From Gnetum montanum (taxonomy: Eukaryota > Streptophyta > Gnetopsida > Gnetales > Gnetaceae): 64,000 bases of DNA. The translations under genes and the position numbers were made by a program. Below are positions 36,201 through 47,553 of the stretch, piece after piece. How positions within the stretch are numbered: position 1 is the first letter of the stretch; each line of letters opens with the position of its first letter. The notes below the pieces were generated by a model, which saw nothing but the letters and a program-made list of their open reading frames with translations, was not told the DNA's origin and did no database searches. The stretch lies in contig MNCI01004594.1 in NCBI GenBank assembly GCA_015680685.1, forward strand, positions 493,705 through 557,704. Reading direction: 5' to 3'.

Positions 36201-36974
36201 CGACACCTCTGAGACTTGATATGCTTGGTGGTAAGGGTAATGCAACATCTAGTGGGGCTGCGAAGTGGGGAGTGAAGTGGTTGGGGTTCACCATGTGGTT
36301 GGGACTGGACTAGTCGCTAATGATGGAACAGATGCATATGATAAAATAGGAGAGAAGGCTCCGAGAAGCTAGGAAGTAGATGTGATGTGTATGTAGGGCA
36401 AGGTAGGTGTAACTGGAACTTGGTACGAGGATGGGATAGAATGAGGAGGGAGAGTGCCTAGGTATGACATTGAGAGGGATGCCTACTGATACGCTAAGGT
36501 TGCAAGATGGTTGCCCATGGCTGATGAAAGCGTAGATTGAGGTAGATTCGTGGTGATCACAAAGGGAGTCATTGCAAAAATGGGGTTTGACCAAAAGGTC
36601 GTGGCAAGAGGGATGTTCATAGGGTAAGTTTGACCACCACCCTCGGACTAGGATTCTAGGTCTTCCTATCCGTCCTAGAACACTTCATCGTAATGGAATG
36701 TCGCATCCTGCTCCCTAGGCTTACTAACTCGTAGCAACTAATCAAAGATCCACTGATACGTCTCCATCAAGGGGATGGCAATGTCAGGGTTAGGGACAAA
36801 ATCCCTCCCGTTCCCATAAAGGAACTCAAAACTACATTTATGCTTGAGTTCTTGATGATCTAGGGGCAAATCTGCCTTGATCTTTGCACAAATAAATTCG
36901 TAATGATCTGCATCTTGTGCCAAGGACTTGGGCAAAAAATGGTCAATCATAAGGGACTGGCATGGCGCCAGCAC
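33281..36974 (-). pseudogene. B1 gag-protease region, broken
   Basis: This is the minus-strand capsid and protease precursor of the element. From 36974: an N-terminal part with HYEFICAKIKADLPLD; a capsid part near 35640-35340 (RFKYNLKPEVMLDQLMDVK, LLAIFKGVVNDFIKSKLYYL, QAFAQTKSI); a zinc knuckle CDYHQLCGHDMDYC (about 34870-34910) of the Tat type; a Pro/Thr-rich linker; then protease and a tail to 33281. B2 has the same segments in the same order. Stops are few (several TAG), so B1 gag is the best preserved frame. The start chosen is the first ATG after the leader, about 310 bp from the primer site. Confidence 0.85.
33518..33916 (-). pseudogene. B1 retropepsin-type protease
   Basis: It is open for 132 codons on the minus strand. 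The active-site motif reads VHVDDGAATNVIPF (D-D-G in place of the usual D-T/S-G, as in many Tat elements), followed by the flap region and GFNLILGRAWL, the conserved hydrophobic-Gly-Arg strand. It would cut the gag-pol precursor inside the particle. B2 carries a more decayed copy at 48520-48900 with the same endings. Confidence 0.85.
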
Positions 36975-37285
36975 TGGGCTAAGTGGCCACTAAGCACCCA
37001 TGGTGCTTTGAGCTGAGAAAGAAGCTTCAAGGCTCGAGGTGGAAACAATGGTCATTGTCAAAATCATCTTGCATGGTAAAAATGGGAGATTTCAATCTAG
37101 AAACATAGAAATCGATGGGAGATTGGAGGATTTTCATCCTGCCAAGTTCCAAAGGAACCATCGTGGTGACCAATCTGCACCACACGATGTGTAACCAACC
37201 ATAAAAGAGATTCACATTTACGCTAGTTCATGATGGGGTACAAAGAGCATGCAGGACTACCCGTAGGACATGAACAATGCACCAA

Positions 37286-37304
37286 GGCCCTCCTTCTAGC
37301 GCCA
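37286..37304 (-). other. B1 primer-binding site
   Basis: The minus strand reads TGGCGCTAGAAGGAGGGCC six bases inside the 5' LTR. It begins TGG, complementary to a tRNA CCA end. The B2 site (41805-41823) is the same apart from two changes. I do not name the tRNA. Confidence 0.8.
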
Positions 37305-37310
37305 AAAAAC

Positions 37311-39200
37311 TATAGCAGCCAAAAACGTCGGTGGCTGGAACACCAAGATGTTGCCAGGTGAATAGTTTAACCTCAGATCTATGCAAGGGTCATGCTAGAG
37401 AAAAATGGAAGTGGGGTGCCCTAAATGGTCTGATCAATCAGACAGGAACTTAATCGTTGTATCTTAACCTTACATAAATTTTTTTTTCGGAAGCAAGACA
37501 TGTGAGATGATTCGATGATCAATAAATGAAAAATGATGAAGATAGTGAAAAACAATGATTTTAATGAGGATAGCAAAAACAAACTTGGGTTAGAAAATGC
37601 ACCACCCCAAAGTCGCAGATTTGATTCTTTGCCTTGTCTGAAAAGGTGTACAACAGGTTATGCAATGCTGAAGAGACACTGCTTATACCAAGTGGTATAG
37701 TCACAGTTCTTCTACTTGCCGATCTATTTGCTAAGATGTCAAAATGCTTGACTCACAAAGGGATGCTTGGAGCCAACAAGAGAGCTCAAAGGTAACTAGA
37801 ATACTCAAGAAAAATTCCAACTATGCTTCCTAAAAGCCAACTTAAAAGCCAACTACACCAAAAATCCAACCAAGCCAACTGCTCTTGCCAACGTGAGAAA
37901 GCCAATGCAAAAAAAAGCTAACCCTTTGAGTGTTGTTTGTCGGGGTATTTATAGGGCTAGGAGCAAGAGAGAAACGTGGCCTAGCTGCCACATGTCCTAG
38001 ACCCCACAAGGTGCTAACATGCCTATACTGTGGAGGTGTACGATACTGGATGTAAACTTTGCTATGCTGTGACTATACCGTCAAGATTGCAAGTGTCGAG
38101 ATCCAGTGTGCTAACAATGTGAACAAAATGGAGCCTATGCTCTGGGACTATGTATTCCCTACTCTTACTAGCAAGGTCAAGCATAGGAACAATGTTTTGG
38201 GGGTTGACCAAGGGATGTGCAAGATGGAGTGAAATTGCTAATTCTGCCAAGGAGATGGTAGAGTGAAAACAATTGCTGCCAACAAGTTCTAGAGTTACCT
38301 AAAAACATCTTGATGCATCTATACCCATGTTATGATACTCATGCTATTGAACACACTGGTGTAGAGTAAGTAGCTGCTTGCTACATTGTTCTACACTACG
38401 TAGTGTAGCATAGCGTAGCCACTAGTCTTGACTGAAATTTGTGTTGGACCTGAAAAGCATTTTTCTTAGGCTTTGTCATGCTAACAACTATAACTTTTTT
38501 CCTTCATGTTAGGAAACCTTTGAACTCACTGAACTCATGTTTGAAACACTTTTTCTACTCTTACATTGTTGCTACGCTCTACTACACTATGTAGCGTAGC
38601 AGAGCATAGCAACCAGCGTATCTTGCTTCTTTATGCAATCCACCATTTTCTAGCACCAAACTTTGCTCAAGGCCTGAGGGCTAAGCGGGGCAACCAGTTT
38701 GGAGGCTAAAGTCTTGTCAAAGTACTATTTTTTGTTGGAATCACCCAGCAAGATGGGCCTTTCTACTTTTTCTTTGCTATGATGTGCTACGCTACATAGC
38801 GTAGCACTTTGGGTTGACAAAATCTTGACTTGTTTTGCAATCATTCAGCCAATTCGCCCTTGGTCGCTTGAGCAGCTATCTTTCAAAGCTTGCTATGCTA
38901 CATAGCATAGTGTAGTGTAGCAAACTTCTTCACTAGAAAACTTGCCGAACTGTTTTGCTCCTCCCAAACACTTTCAAAAACTCCCATCATAGTTTCTGGA
39001 TAGACTATCAACTGGGTTAATTATCCAGTTGGGCAAGCCGGAGATTCCATCGGCCCTGTCAGCTCTGGAGGTAGAAAACTTGCCAGACTAGACAGTGCAC
39101 CCTTAGTGTGAACCATCATGACATTGCACTTTTGGAAATCCTTGCCTAAATTCCAAGACTCTGCTGAAGCATGAGAGTCCTAAAATTTTATGATGTTTCA
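37311..39200 (-). repeat. B1 5' LTR
   Basis: It aligns along its length with 20055-21919. The TATA box is the complement of gtatttatag (37945-37954). The palindromic 'gctacgctacgtagcgtagc' clusters near 38365-38420, 38573-38610, 38775-38810 and 38885-38920 match those of the other LTR. The U5 end has decayed from TGTAGTGAC to tatagcagc. Confidence 0.9.
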
Positions 39201-39205
39201 ATACA

Positions 39206-39384
39206 CCTCACTATGAGTTAAACCATATGCATTATGTTTACTATCTCACCTGGGAAGACAACAATCACAACCTTAAACCAATTACTAGCATAATCATATT
39301 GCCTTGTCTACAAAATTTGACTAGGCTACACATGAACACTCATATCTCGTATGGTTATGTGTTGGACTACTCCACCACTCATCA
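39206..39384 (+). repeat. Element A 5' LTR, last part
   Basis: It continues the LTR broken at 20054 after the second ATACA copy (39201-39205). It matches 61365-61527 and ends ccactcatca at 39384. Confidence 0.85.
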
Positions 39385-39385
39385 T

Positions 39386-39403
39386 TGGCATCATTTCTGG
39401 GAC
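39386..39403 (+). other. Element A primer-binding site
   Basis: TGGCATCATTTCTGGGAC lies two bases after the LTR end. It resembles the TGGCGCCGTTGCCGGGGA site common in Athila elements (Asp tRNA), with C-to-T type decay. Confidence 0.6.
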
Positions 39404-39519
39404 AAGTCAATGTATGCTTAGTAATTGATTTTCCAAAGTTCATTGTATCAGAAACCCAAAGTCAAAATCTTAATCTTTTTAATAACCCCAAACAAGTTAC
39501 CCATACTTAACCAACATCT

Positions 39520-40268
39520 TAAGTCAAAAACATGGCCTCAAACAAAGATACATCACCACCTACCAAGGAGACAAGAAGAAACAATGATAGAATCATTAAT
39601 GAAGAAGAATGGAGGATGCCAATGCAAACAAGAGTCACTTATGCTAACACTTATCCTTATCATTTAGACTTCACTTTCATCTTTCATTAGGACAATCAAT
39701 TAATATGGAGGGACATGTAAGGTAACATAATCTTGCCTCCAAAACATGTAGCAATTAACATGCTCCAAACTGCCTTAAGGAGAATGCATTCGGATCATAT
39801 CCAAGAAGGATACCATGTGACTTAGCACATGACAAGACCCTATGAATCCACAATGGAGCAAATGAGAAGAGATGCTGCTATGGAGATCAAACATGTACAC
39901 AGTAAAGGGAAGTAGTTCAACACTTCTATTGTCTTTGAAGAACTTGATGTTGATGCATTTATTTTAGAGCAACTCCACCAAGACCATGAGGAGCCTTCAA
40001 AAAAAACCTATCATCAAACTTGAGGAACCTCTCAAAGCCTAACTTCATTCCACTCTAGTAGAGACACCTAAGGGGGAGGCTACTAACTCAAGGTATAAGT
40101 TGAACCCAAGGCTAAGGGTTCCTACCAAATCCTACGAAGAAGCATACAAGAGTCATGAAAGGAGAATAAGCTAGCATCATTCTTCTACTACCTCATCACG
40201 ATCATCGGTGGACTTTGACAAAATATGACACAAGTATTGAAACTATGATAGGGAAGAAAGTAGGACAC
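39520..40268 (+). pseudogene. Element A gag, 5' part, broken
   Basis: Weak coding signal on the + strand with many stops: short open pieces such as NEEEWRMPMQTRVTYAN, HVAINMLQTALRRMHSDHI and EQMRRDAAMEIKHVHSKGK. It is cut at ATGAC (40269-40273) by element B2 and resumes at 52422. By position it is the N-terminal gag, which is poorly conserved between families. Confidence 0.55.
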
Positions 40269-40345
40269 ATGACTTAAACACCACAAAATTTTAAGTCTCA
40301 ACATCTCGACTGCAAATTTGGCTAAGTCTCAAAATGATTCACATG

Positions 40346-40632
40346 TCACGCTGCATAGCATAGCATAGCGTAGCACCCTATTATGCTACGTTGCGTAGTG
40401 TAGCGTAGCACCCTGTTACGCTGCGTAGCATAGCACCCTATTACATTGCATAGCGTATCACAACGTAGCACCCTATTACACTACGTAGTGTAGTGCACTA
40501 TTATGGTACATAGCATAGCACAGCGTAGCACCCTATTACGCTATGTAGTGTAGCACCCTGTTACACTACGTACCATAGCATAGTGTAGCACCCTATTACG
40601 CTATGTAGTGTAACACAACATAGCACCCTATC
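40346..40632. repeat. Palindromic 'constant-spacer' array in B2 LTR
   Basis: About seven to eight repeats of 'gcatagcatagcgtagcaccctattac', where each half (gctacg / cgtagc) can pair with the other. The matching array in the 3' LTR lies at 51046-51270. B1 LTRs carry dispersed copies of the same palindrome. Confidence 0.8.
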
Positions 40633-40768
40633 ACGCGCAGTAGACAATGGACGGGTGTAGTAGATAGTGGACAAGTGCAGTAGATAGTAGACTATGCATA
40701 ATAGATAGTAGACAATGTGTAGTAGATAGTGGAAGGGCATAGTAGATAGTGGATAGGCACAGTAGACA

Positions 40769-41030
40769 ATGTCCCATGTCCCACGCGTGACATGGGATGG
40801 GCACATTAGACAATAGCAACTAGCGTCCCATGTACCACGTGTAACACGGGATGAGTACAGTAGACAATAGCAACTAGTGTCCTGTGTATTATATGTAACA
40901 CAAGACGAGTGTAGTAGATAGTACCAACTAGCATCCCATGTTCCACGCGTAACATGGGACAGGTGCAGTAGACAGTGTCCTATGTCCCACACGTAACATG
41001 GGACGAGTGTAGCAGCCAGCATCCCATGGT
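40769..41030. repeat. Hairpin series CCCRTG...CAYGGG in B2 LTR
   Basis: Successive units such as tcccatgtcccacgcgtgacatggga are separated by 'gtgcagtagacagtagcaaccagca'. The 3' LTR has the same series at 51415-51670. Stems vary (CCCATG/CATGGG, CCCGTG/CACGGG) but pairing is kept in most units. Confidence 0.75.
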
Positions 41031-41804
41031 CCCACCCATTACACTACCACATGGCACCTGATCCGCATTTTGGGCTAACCCTAGCCCTATAAATACCCTT
41101 ATGCCCTCTTTCTAGGGGGTGGTATGGGCTTTCATTTCTCACCAAGGAGGTAGTTTCCACTTCCATTTGGCATATGGCACTTTAGCATCTTGGCACTTAG
41201 CTCCGTGGGCGAACGAGACCCAAAACACCCCACACTGACAGAGAGGCACAGCTACACCGTGCAATACACTCAGCCCCATTGCAGCCCAATATAACCTCAC
41301 ATGGTACACCGTGGCTACTAACCTAGTAGGCACAGTTCAACACAGTGAGCACCAGACTTCATAGCCTGACACCACCGAGGCTATGACTACACTCCCATTG
41401 TGCCCATTGTACATTGTGTATACCTTTGTAAATTAGCTACACTCCCCTAATTTTGGGGTCGTGCATTTTCTCTCCCAAGCTTCTATTTTATTCTACTACA
41501 TCATACATGTTGCATTATTATGTATTTGTGCATGCTTGTTATCCTGGTTACATACTTTAGTATATTTCTACTATTGTGTGTGCCATGTTTTCTTTCGATC
41601 CAACCTCTGTGCATCATACTCTAAAATCACTTATCGTAATTAATTATTTGACACCACGTAAGTCCCTATCTGATCAACCAAACCATTCAGGGCATCCTAT
41701 TTCCATTTTCTCCAACATGGCACTTGCACGAATCCAGGATTAGGCTGTACACCTAACAACCTCTCGGTGTTCCAGCCACTGACATTTTCAGACATCATAG
41801 TTTT

Positions 41805-41823
41805 TGGTGCTAGAAGAAGGGCC
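41805..41823 (+). other. B2 primer-binding site
   Basis: TGGTGCTAGAAGAAGGGCC, five bases after the 5' LTR, equals the B1 site apart from two G-to-A/C-to-T type changes. Confidence 0.8.
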
Positions 41824-42684
41824 TAAACCTCCATGTCCTTTCTGTGTATCACAAGTAATTCTGCATGCTATTTGTACCCCATCACTAGTAACATGTTAGT
41901 GTAGATGTGACACCCCTGTGGTTGTCTACGTACCAGATGATGCAGATTGGTCGCCACGATAGTTCCTCTGGAATCCTGGAGGACAAAAGCCCAAAATGGT
42001 TTACTAAACCTTGCTACCTATGTCACATGTAGCGTGGTGTCCTTGTCAGCGTAGCAAGTCCAAAATTGTCTTCTAAGTTATGTTACCTATGTCCTGTGTA
42101 GCGTAGAAACCTCGCCAGCATAATAGTTTCCAAATAGTCTATTGTGTTACACTGGCTATCTACTGTGTTATGCTATCCACTGTGTTACGTTGTCCACTGT
42201 GTCTACTGTGTTACACTATCTACTATGTTACACTGCCTGTGTCCCGTGTAGTGTAGTGACCCTATCAGCATAGCGGCCCCTCCGAGCGTAGTAAGCATAG
42301 CAAGCTCTAGCGTAGCAAGCATGACAAGCTACAGCAGCAAGCTCTAGCATAGCAAGCGTTACGAGATACAGCGTAGCGAGTGTAGCACCAGAGTTGGCCA
42401 TTTTTAGCAGTTTTCATACTTAGCATTTTTTCTGCATTTTCATACTTAGCATTTTTTCTGCATTGTTACACTTAGCAATTTTTTTTCTATATTTTTATAC
42501 TTAGCCATTTCCCTACTACTAATAGACTTAGTCCTTTTTCTGCTGTTTCTCAGAGTTAGCCATTTTTTTCTATATTTTTATACTTAGCCATTTCCCTACT
42601 ACTAATAGACTTAGTCCTTTTTCTGTTGTTTCTCAGAGTTAGCCATTTTCTACAAATAGAAACTCTCACAACCGATCTGTGAAT
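41824..42684. other. B2 leader, repeat-rich, non-coding
   Basis: It contains 'gtgtagcgtag' / 'ctactgtgttac' repeats (about 42000-42390), then T-rich 'atacttagcattttttctgc' repeats, ending in an 83-bp tandem duplication (42487-42569 and 42570-42652) that differs at one or two positions. No frame is recognised before the gag ATG near 42686. Confidence 0.7.
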
Positions 42685-42685
42685 A

Positions 42686-44570
42686 TGAATCCAGATCAAC
42701 CTTCCATGCTAGTGTCTAACACATTTGATACTATAATCCAACCAAAGCATGCTGCACTAAGCCACGAACAATACAATTTTTTTTGTGCCAAAATCCAAGT
42801 AGGACTACCAGTGGATTACCTTGATTTGGAGGCAAAACAGGGCTATGAATGAGTCCACCAAAATAGACGGGAGCACAACCCCTCCTTGTTTGACATAATC
42901 CCACTCACAGAGTTCTACCACTAGTTGTTGTCCCAACTCATCTGTGCAAACAAGCATGATGCAAGGACAACCTATGAGGAAGCCTCACAAAAGGAAAAAG
43001 ATCAGTTCGGGACCCACTCTAAGCACAAGAGCCCTCTCTACACCATCTTCCAAAGACCACTTCCTAGTATAGCCCCTCCTCGAACCGGTTCACCTGTCCT
43101 CTCTGACATGGTAACCATGCCAATTTAGCCTTCCTAGCAAGCAACTAAAGCATTTGCCCAACACTATGCTCATGCAGGGGCCACCTCCCAACCCTAGACA
43201 ACTCAGGCATCCTACGTCCCACCTGTCTTGTTGGCATCTTTGGTGTCTATTCGATCCACTCATGTGTGGCCTACTTCGATGACCACATCCATCGCTCAAC
43301 TAACACATCAACAACCGTCCACTATGACATTAAACTAGCAATGCACATCCGCTACGACGTTAAACTAGCAACAACCGTCTACTACAACGTTAAACTGACA
43401 AACTCCACAATCAATAATTCTACCCTATGCTATGCAATTGACACAAGCCTAGCCAATGCAACTAGTTGGCACATCCCCAAGCTTGGATCAGGCATTCTAG
43501 CTGATCCAAAGCCTAACGAAGGAGATCAACTGACCCAAGGCTACCTCCTCCGACATCGTCAAAGTGATGGACTTCTACGGAGACAACCCCATAAGTCCTA
43601 CGGCACCACCTCTAACTATCCTGACTGTGGTCCAACTACCACAATTCACCAAGTACAATGGTGAAGGGAACCCCAATGCACACTTGATCACATTTTGATC
43701 TAAGTGCCTACTCCTTCAAGCTTGGCCACATGCCATCATGTGCATTTTCCCCATGTCACTTACTAGCAAGGCCTTACACTAGTATCGTGTGCTACCCAAG
43801 GCCTCAATCTCCTCTTTGGAGGATCTCATAAGCAAGTTTGTCACATGCTTCAGGTATAACCTAAAGCTTGAAGTAACCCTCAACTAGCTCATGCAGGTTA
43901 AGTAGGGGCCTCTAAAACCCGTGCCAAAATTCCTCCAATGTTGGAATGTTGCATTAAACGAAATGCATGAACCCCTAGCAGAGACACATCTACTGGCCAT
44001 CTTCAAAGGTGCAGTGAATGACTTCATCAAGTCCAAACTATATTATCTAGCCCCAAAGTCTCTTAGCCAAGCCTTTGCCCAAACGAAAGGCATAGAAAAA
44101 GTAGTGCAAGCTAGCAATAATCCAACTTATGTGGCCTACAGAAGCCAACATGCTCGCAAGAAAAACACAATAGTAGCAACAGCGGTTGCAAGTACAAAAG
44201 CAGCCAACTAGGGCCCAATAGCTAAGCATCCCAAGGCCCTAGCTGACAAAACTACCAACTCTAGTGCCAACTCACCTACATCAGTAGGGGCCACCCCAAG
44301 GACCAACTTTCAACATAAGGACCACCCAAAGTATACACTACTACCAATGGAATCCTCTGAACTACTGGAGCAACTCTTGAAAGCTAGGAAAATCCAACAC
44401 AAACATGTATCAGTGATTACCCACCAAAAACATGATAGGTACTACGAACTACTAAGGAACCACACATTAGCAATACCAAATGAGCCCCCGGTCCCACAAC
44501 ATTTTAAATTGGACCAATACTATCATTACCATCAATTGGCTAGTCATAGTACAAACAACTATAATGCTTT
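42686..44570 (+). pseudogene. B2 gag, broken by stops and by insertion C
   Basis: Parts line up with B1 gag: YNFFCAKIQVGLPVDYLDLE near 42775; KYNGEGNPNAHLI near 43650; EDLISKFVTCFRYNLKLEV near 43820; LLAIFKGAVNDFIKSKLYYL (about 43993-44050). The zinc knuckle region has lost its cysteines (YYHYHQLASHSTNNY near 44517). At 43310-43410 three hairpin-type units (ttaaactagcaac) interrupt the N-terminal part, which B1 lacks. Numerous TAG/TAA stops occur. Insertion C splits the frame at 44571. Confidence 0.8.
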
Positions 44571-44575
44571 GTAGG

Positions 44576-47548
44576 TGTTGGCGACCATTTGGGACGCGAC
44601 CGCCAACGAGTGTCCTCGAATAGGATTTAGGTGCTTGCTAGTCTCTGGCAACACCAAGGCCCAAATACCTCCAAATAAACTCAATAGTTAATGTGAGTAT
44701 GTGTGTGTGCTGTTGGTTGTGAGAAATGTAACGATTGCGTTGCGTGTAAACTACAAATGACTTACTTTAAAGAGATTCAGCCAACTTTGCCCAGTACTGT
44801 GAGTTGTTGAAAATTTCATATTTTGTTCAACTGCCTAGTCTACGCGGTCCTTATAATACCTACTTGTAACAAATAAAATTTTGCAAAAAAATTTAAGCAC
44901 AACTCCGCAAATCTACTCCTAATTTTCCCCAGAGAAAGAGATAGTTCCACAAGAAAACTAGAAATAGAGCAAGATTCGATGGAAATAAGCAGAAAAGAAA
45001 AGAAAGCAGATTTGTGTAGACCTCAAATATTTAAACAAGGTAAAATGACACGAGTAAACACTTCGCAATAAAGCTATCCCAAATTCAATATCTACGAATT
45101 GTTCAAACTTCCAAGGCTCAAACAAGCAATATCTTCAAGACAATCCTACTATGCTACCAAAAATTGCTGCGTAAACTACCACGTACGAGACTCCATTTTG
45201 ACTAGATAATAGATGTCAACGATTGCATTCAAACAGAACCTTTAAAAGACTTGACAATTTCTGATTGAAAAACCACGGGAATTCACTTTAAAGATAAAAA
45301 GAAGCTATTCTGGTCCCATCAAAATACCAAAGATTTTCTGAACCCTCTCGACTACTGAATCGTTCAACGGCGTTACTACAAATAGAGGCTCTCTTACAAC
45401 AATCCTAATAGCAGTTCCCACACGTTACATAATAAGAAAATTTACTACTAAAATGCTCTCAAGGCTTTTAAACACAAGCGCTTCTATGGCAAAATTTTAA
45501 TAGAAATTTCTATCGAGCAACAAGAACAATAAGAGTAATCTAAAAATCCCAAAATTACTTGCCAAGGATGATACTATCTAAACCACTAGCTAAAAATTTA
45601 AACAAAACAAAAAATGAAATGCATAACTCACAGGACCATGACAAAGAGGCTGAAATCTTTATTCTAGCAAGCCATCTTGCAAGCAATCGTTCACAATTTC
45701 TTTACAAAGCTCTTCTCAAGACCTCGAGTATGTCTCCGAGTGAGAGCCCAAGTGTGATGTATGAGACCTCCCAAAAGTCTTCTAAGTGATGTATGAAACC
45801 CCAATTATTCCCTCCAAAAGTCCTTATCAAAAATGAGATTCCAATTCCCCCCTCTTTCTCTCCTTGAAGCCCTTTTATAGGGTTCAAAGGTAGGTAGGGA
45901 AGTCACAATTTCAAAAAAAATCTCAAAATATCTCACCTAACTTTTCTCCCAAGTAACTTGACTAACCAATTAGAAGATTACTTGTCCAACAAGCTAGGAG
46001 AAAGTTATGTAGTTAGGGAGTTAGGAAGTTATGCATAAAATTAGGAGAATTTTATGCTAACATTAATGTAATGTGACATTAAATGTAATGGGATAATCAA
46101 TATTGCAAAAAAAAATTTATGGGTAGTAACTTATATGTTTTAAAATAATTTTTCATGACTTGGGATAATTGAAGGCAAGTTTTTAAATGAAGGCTTCATA
46201 CAATGGGTACTTCATATGATGGATATATATATATTATTGGTTAATTTATACTCCATCTTAACCATATACTTTGAGTGGCATAAGTAATCAAATAATTCTT
46301 GGTGAAAGCGGCAAAGTTACATCCTTAAACGATTCTTCTTGTCTTCCCTGTAAATCTCTCACTTCTGCACAAAACCTGTAAGAACCAACACATGTTTGAA
46401 TCAAGATTCAAAATGCAGCATCATCCCAAACCATAGATTCGAACTGCCACCGCACAATAAGGCCCTGCAAAACCGTAGCTGACGATCACCGCGGGAGAAG
46501 GCTCTGCAACTGCATCTGGCTCTGCCATCGCGTGCTGGAGAAGAAGGGTTTTCTTGAAGAACGACGCGCTGAGCATACTGTCCCAAACAGAGGGTTTTGA
46601 TTGCCAAAGATTTTTTTGTTTTGCCCCCAAAATTGGTTTAGGGCTTCCTGCATTTCTTGTTTTTGTTTGTCTCCGCCATTGTCATTGATTGCAGGACTAG
46701 GGATGAATGTGTTGTGAATCTACAACCGTTGAAACTGCAGGAACCTTTAGAGCTGTTGCTTCTCGTGCAACTGAAACTGCTACGGCCTATGACAAAAATA
46801 GAATCGGGGCCCAAACAAAACGAGACGTCTTTCTCCGTGTATTGTATACAGAGGGTTTCGATTTTTTCTTTGTTGTTTAATCCTTACGTTCTGCCCTCCA
46901 TTGGCCTTAGTTCTGTCCAATTTTCTCCATGTGATTGCTGCCTAAAACCCCTGTTAAAACGGCTCATCGGTGCAAGAAGGACCTTCCACGTGCTTCACGA
47001 ACTTAGGTTTGGCGTCTGACGAGTCGGCAACATCGCTCCAACTGGTACGTGGACGCAGTTCAGAACCAGCAAGCCAAAGGAAACATCCCAATACCGCAGC
47101 ATTCAGCTCCATTTTTTTTTCTAATTTCGTTTTTCCCAGCAGCGTTAACAATGGGTCTCAGGTCATACGTGAATTTGGGTTTTCTGCAATACAGAAACCT
47201 TTACACCCTTTGATAATTACGAATTCAAAACCAGTTCAACTCTTTAGCCGATTTTTGATAATCCACTACCCACGGTGTTGTTTATTTTGCCAATATTAAT
47301 CAGGTAGTATGCTTTCTTGTGGTAAATAATCCTTCTCTTTTTTATTCCAACCTTCACTCAAGAAAATATCTTGGTACTTTAATTTACTTTCCAAGAAGGC
47401 TTAAATCATCAACATTATTTACCAAGCTTTCTTCTCCAAGAATACCCATTACTCACAATACTAAACTGCAAATTTACAACCAGGGATTTTGCTCATATTT
47501 TGAACAAAATATTCCAACTGCTCCATGTAATGGCCAAATGTGCCAACA
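44576..47548. mobile_element. Insertion C: 2973-bp TG...CA element in B2 gag
   Basis: It starts TGTTGGCGACCATTTGG and ends CCAAATGTGCCAACA, an inverted terminal repeat of about 15 bp with differences, and is flanked by a perfect GTAGG duplication (44571-44575; 47549-47553). Removing it rejoins the gag sequence that B1 shows to be continuous. TG...CA ends and a 5-bp duplication fit a very long solo LTR or a non-autonomous LTR element; I find no internal direct LTR pair, primer site or pol motif. The part 46390-47170 is richer in G+C and looks gene-like, possibly captured host sequence. Confidence 0.75.
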
Positions 47549-47553
47549 GTAGG

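Larger units (their letters stand above)
20055..39200 (-). mobile_element. Element B1: 19.1-kb Tat/Ogre-like Ty3/gypsy element
   Basis: The boundaries are exact: + strand TGTAGTGACT...TGATGTTTCA flanked by ATACA (20050-20054 and 39201-39205) inside the LTR of element A. The LTRs are 1890 bp (37311-39200) and 1865 bp (20055-21919); in one 160-bp stretch compared by eye they differ at about 7 percent of sites. Minus-strand order: primer site, gag with zinc knuckle, protease, long spacer, RT, RNase H, second RNase H, integrase, purine tract. The second RNase H and the spacer between protease and RT are marks of the Tat/Ogre branch. An opposite-strand gene lies in the spacer. Confidence 0.92.
40274..41799 (+). 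repeat. B2 5' LTR with three internal arrays
   Basis: It starts TTAAACACCACAAAATTTT (TG decayed) and ends gacatcata. The TATA box ctataaata is at 41087-41095. It holds three arrays: palindromic gcatagcgtagc / gctacgtagtg units with 'accctatta' spacers (40346-40632), agtagatagtggac units (40633-40760), and hairpins of the type CCCATG...CATGGG (about 40769-41030). Confidence 0.9.

Noticed and set aside
40346-40632. CRISPR-like array of palindromic repeats with short spacers
   Set aside because: The spacers are constant (accctatta type), the array is duplicated in both LTRs of a plant retrotransposon, and no cas gene exists; it is LTR minisatellite DNA.
40561-41022. 153-codon minus-strand frame rich in Tyr, Leu and Ser in the B2 LTR
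   Set aside because: It comes from repeated hairpin units in the LTR; the 3' LTR gives broken versions.
46401-46630. Minus-strand frames of 68-69 codons in insertion C as a host exon
   Set aside because: They are Ala/Pro-rich and coding-like in composition but not recognisable, and the two frames overlap; kept only as a possibility in the finding on C.
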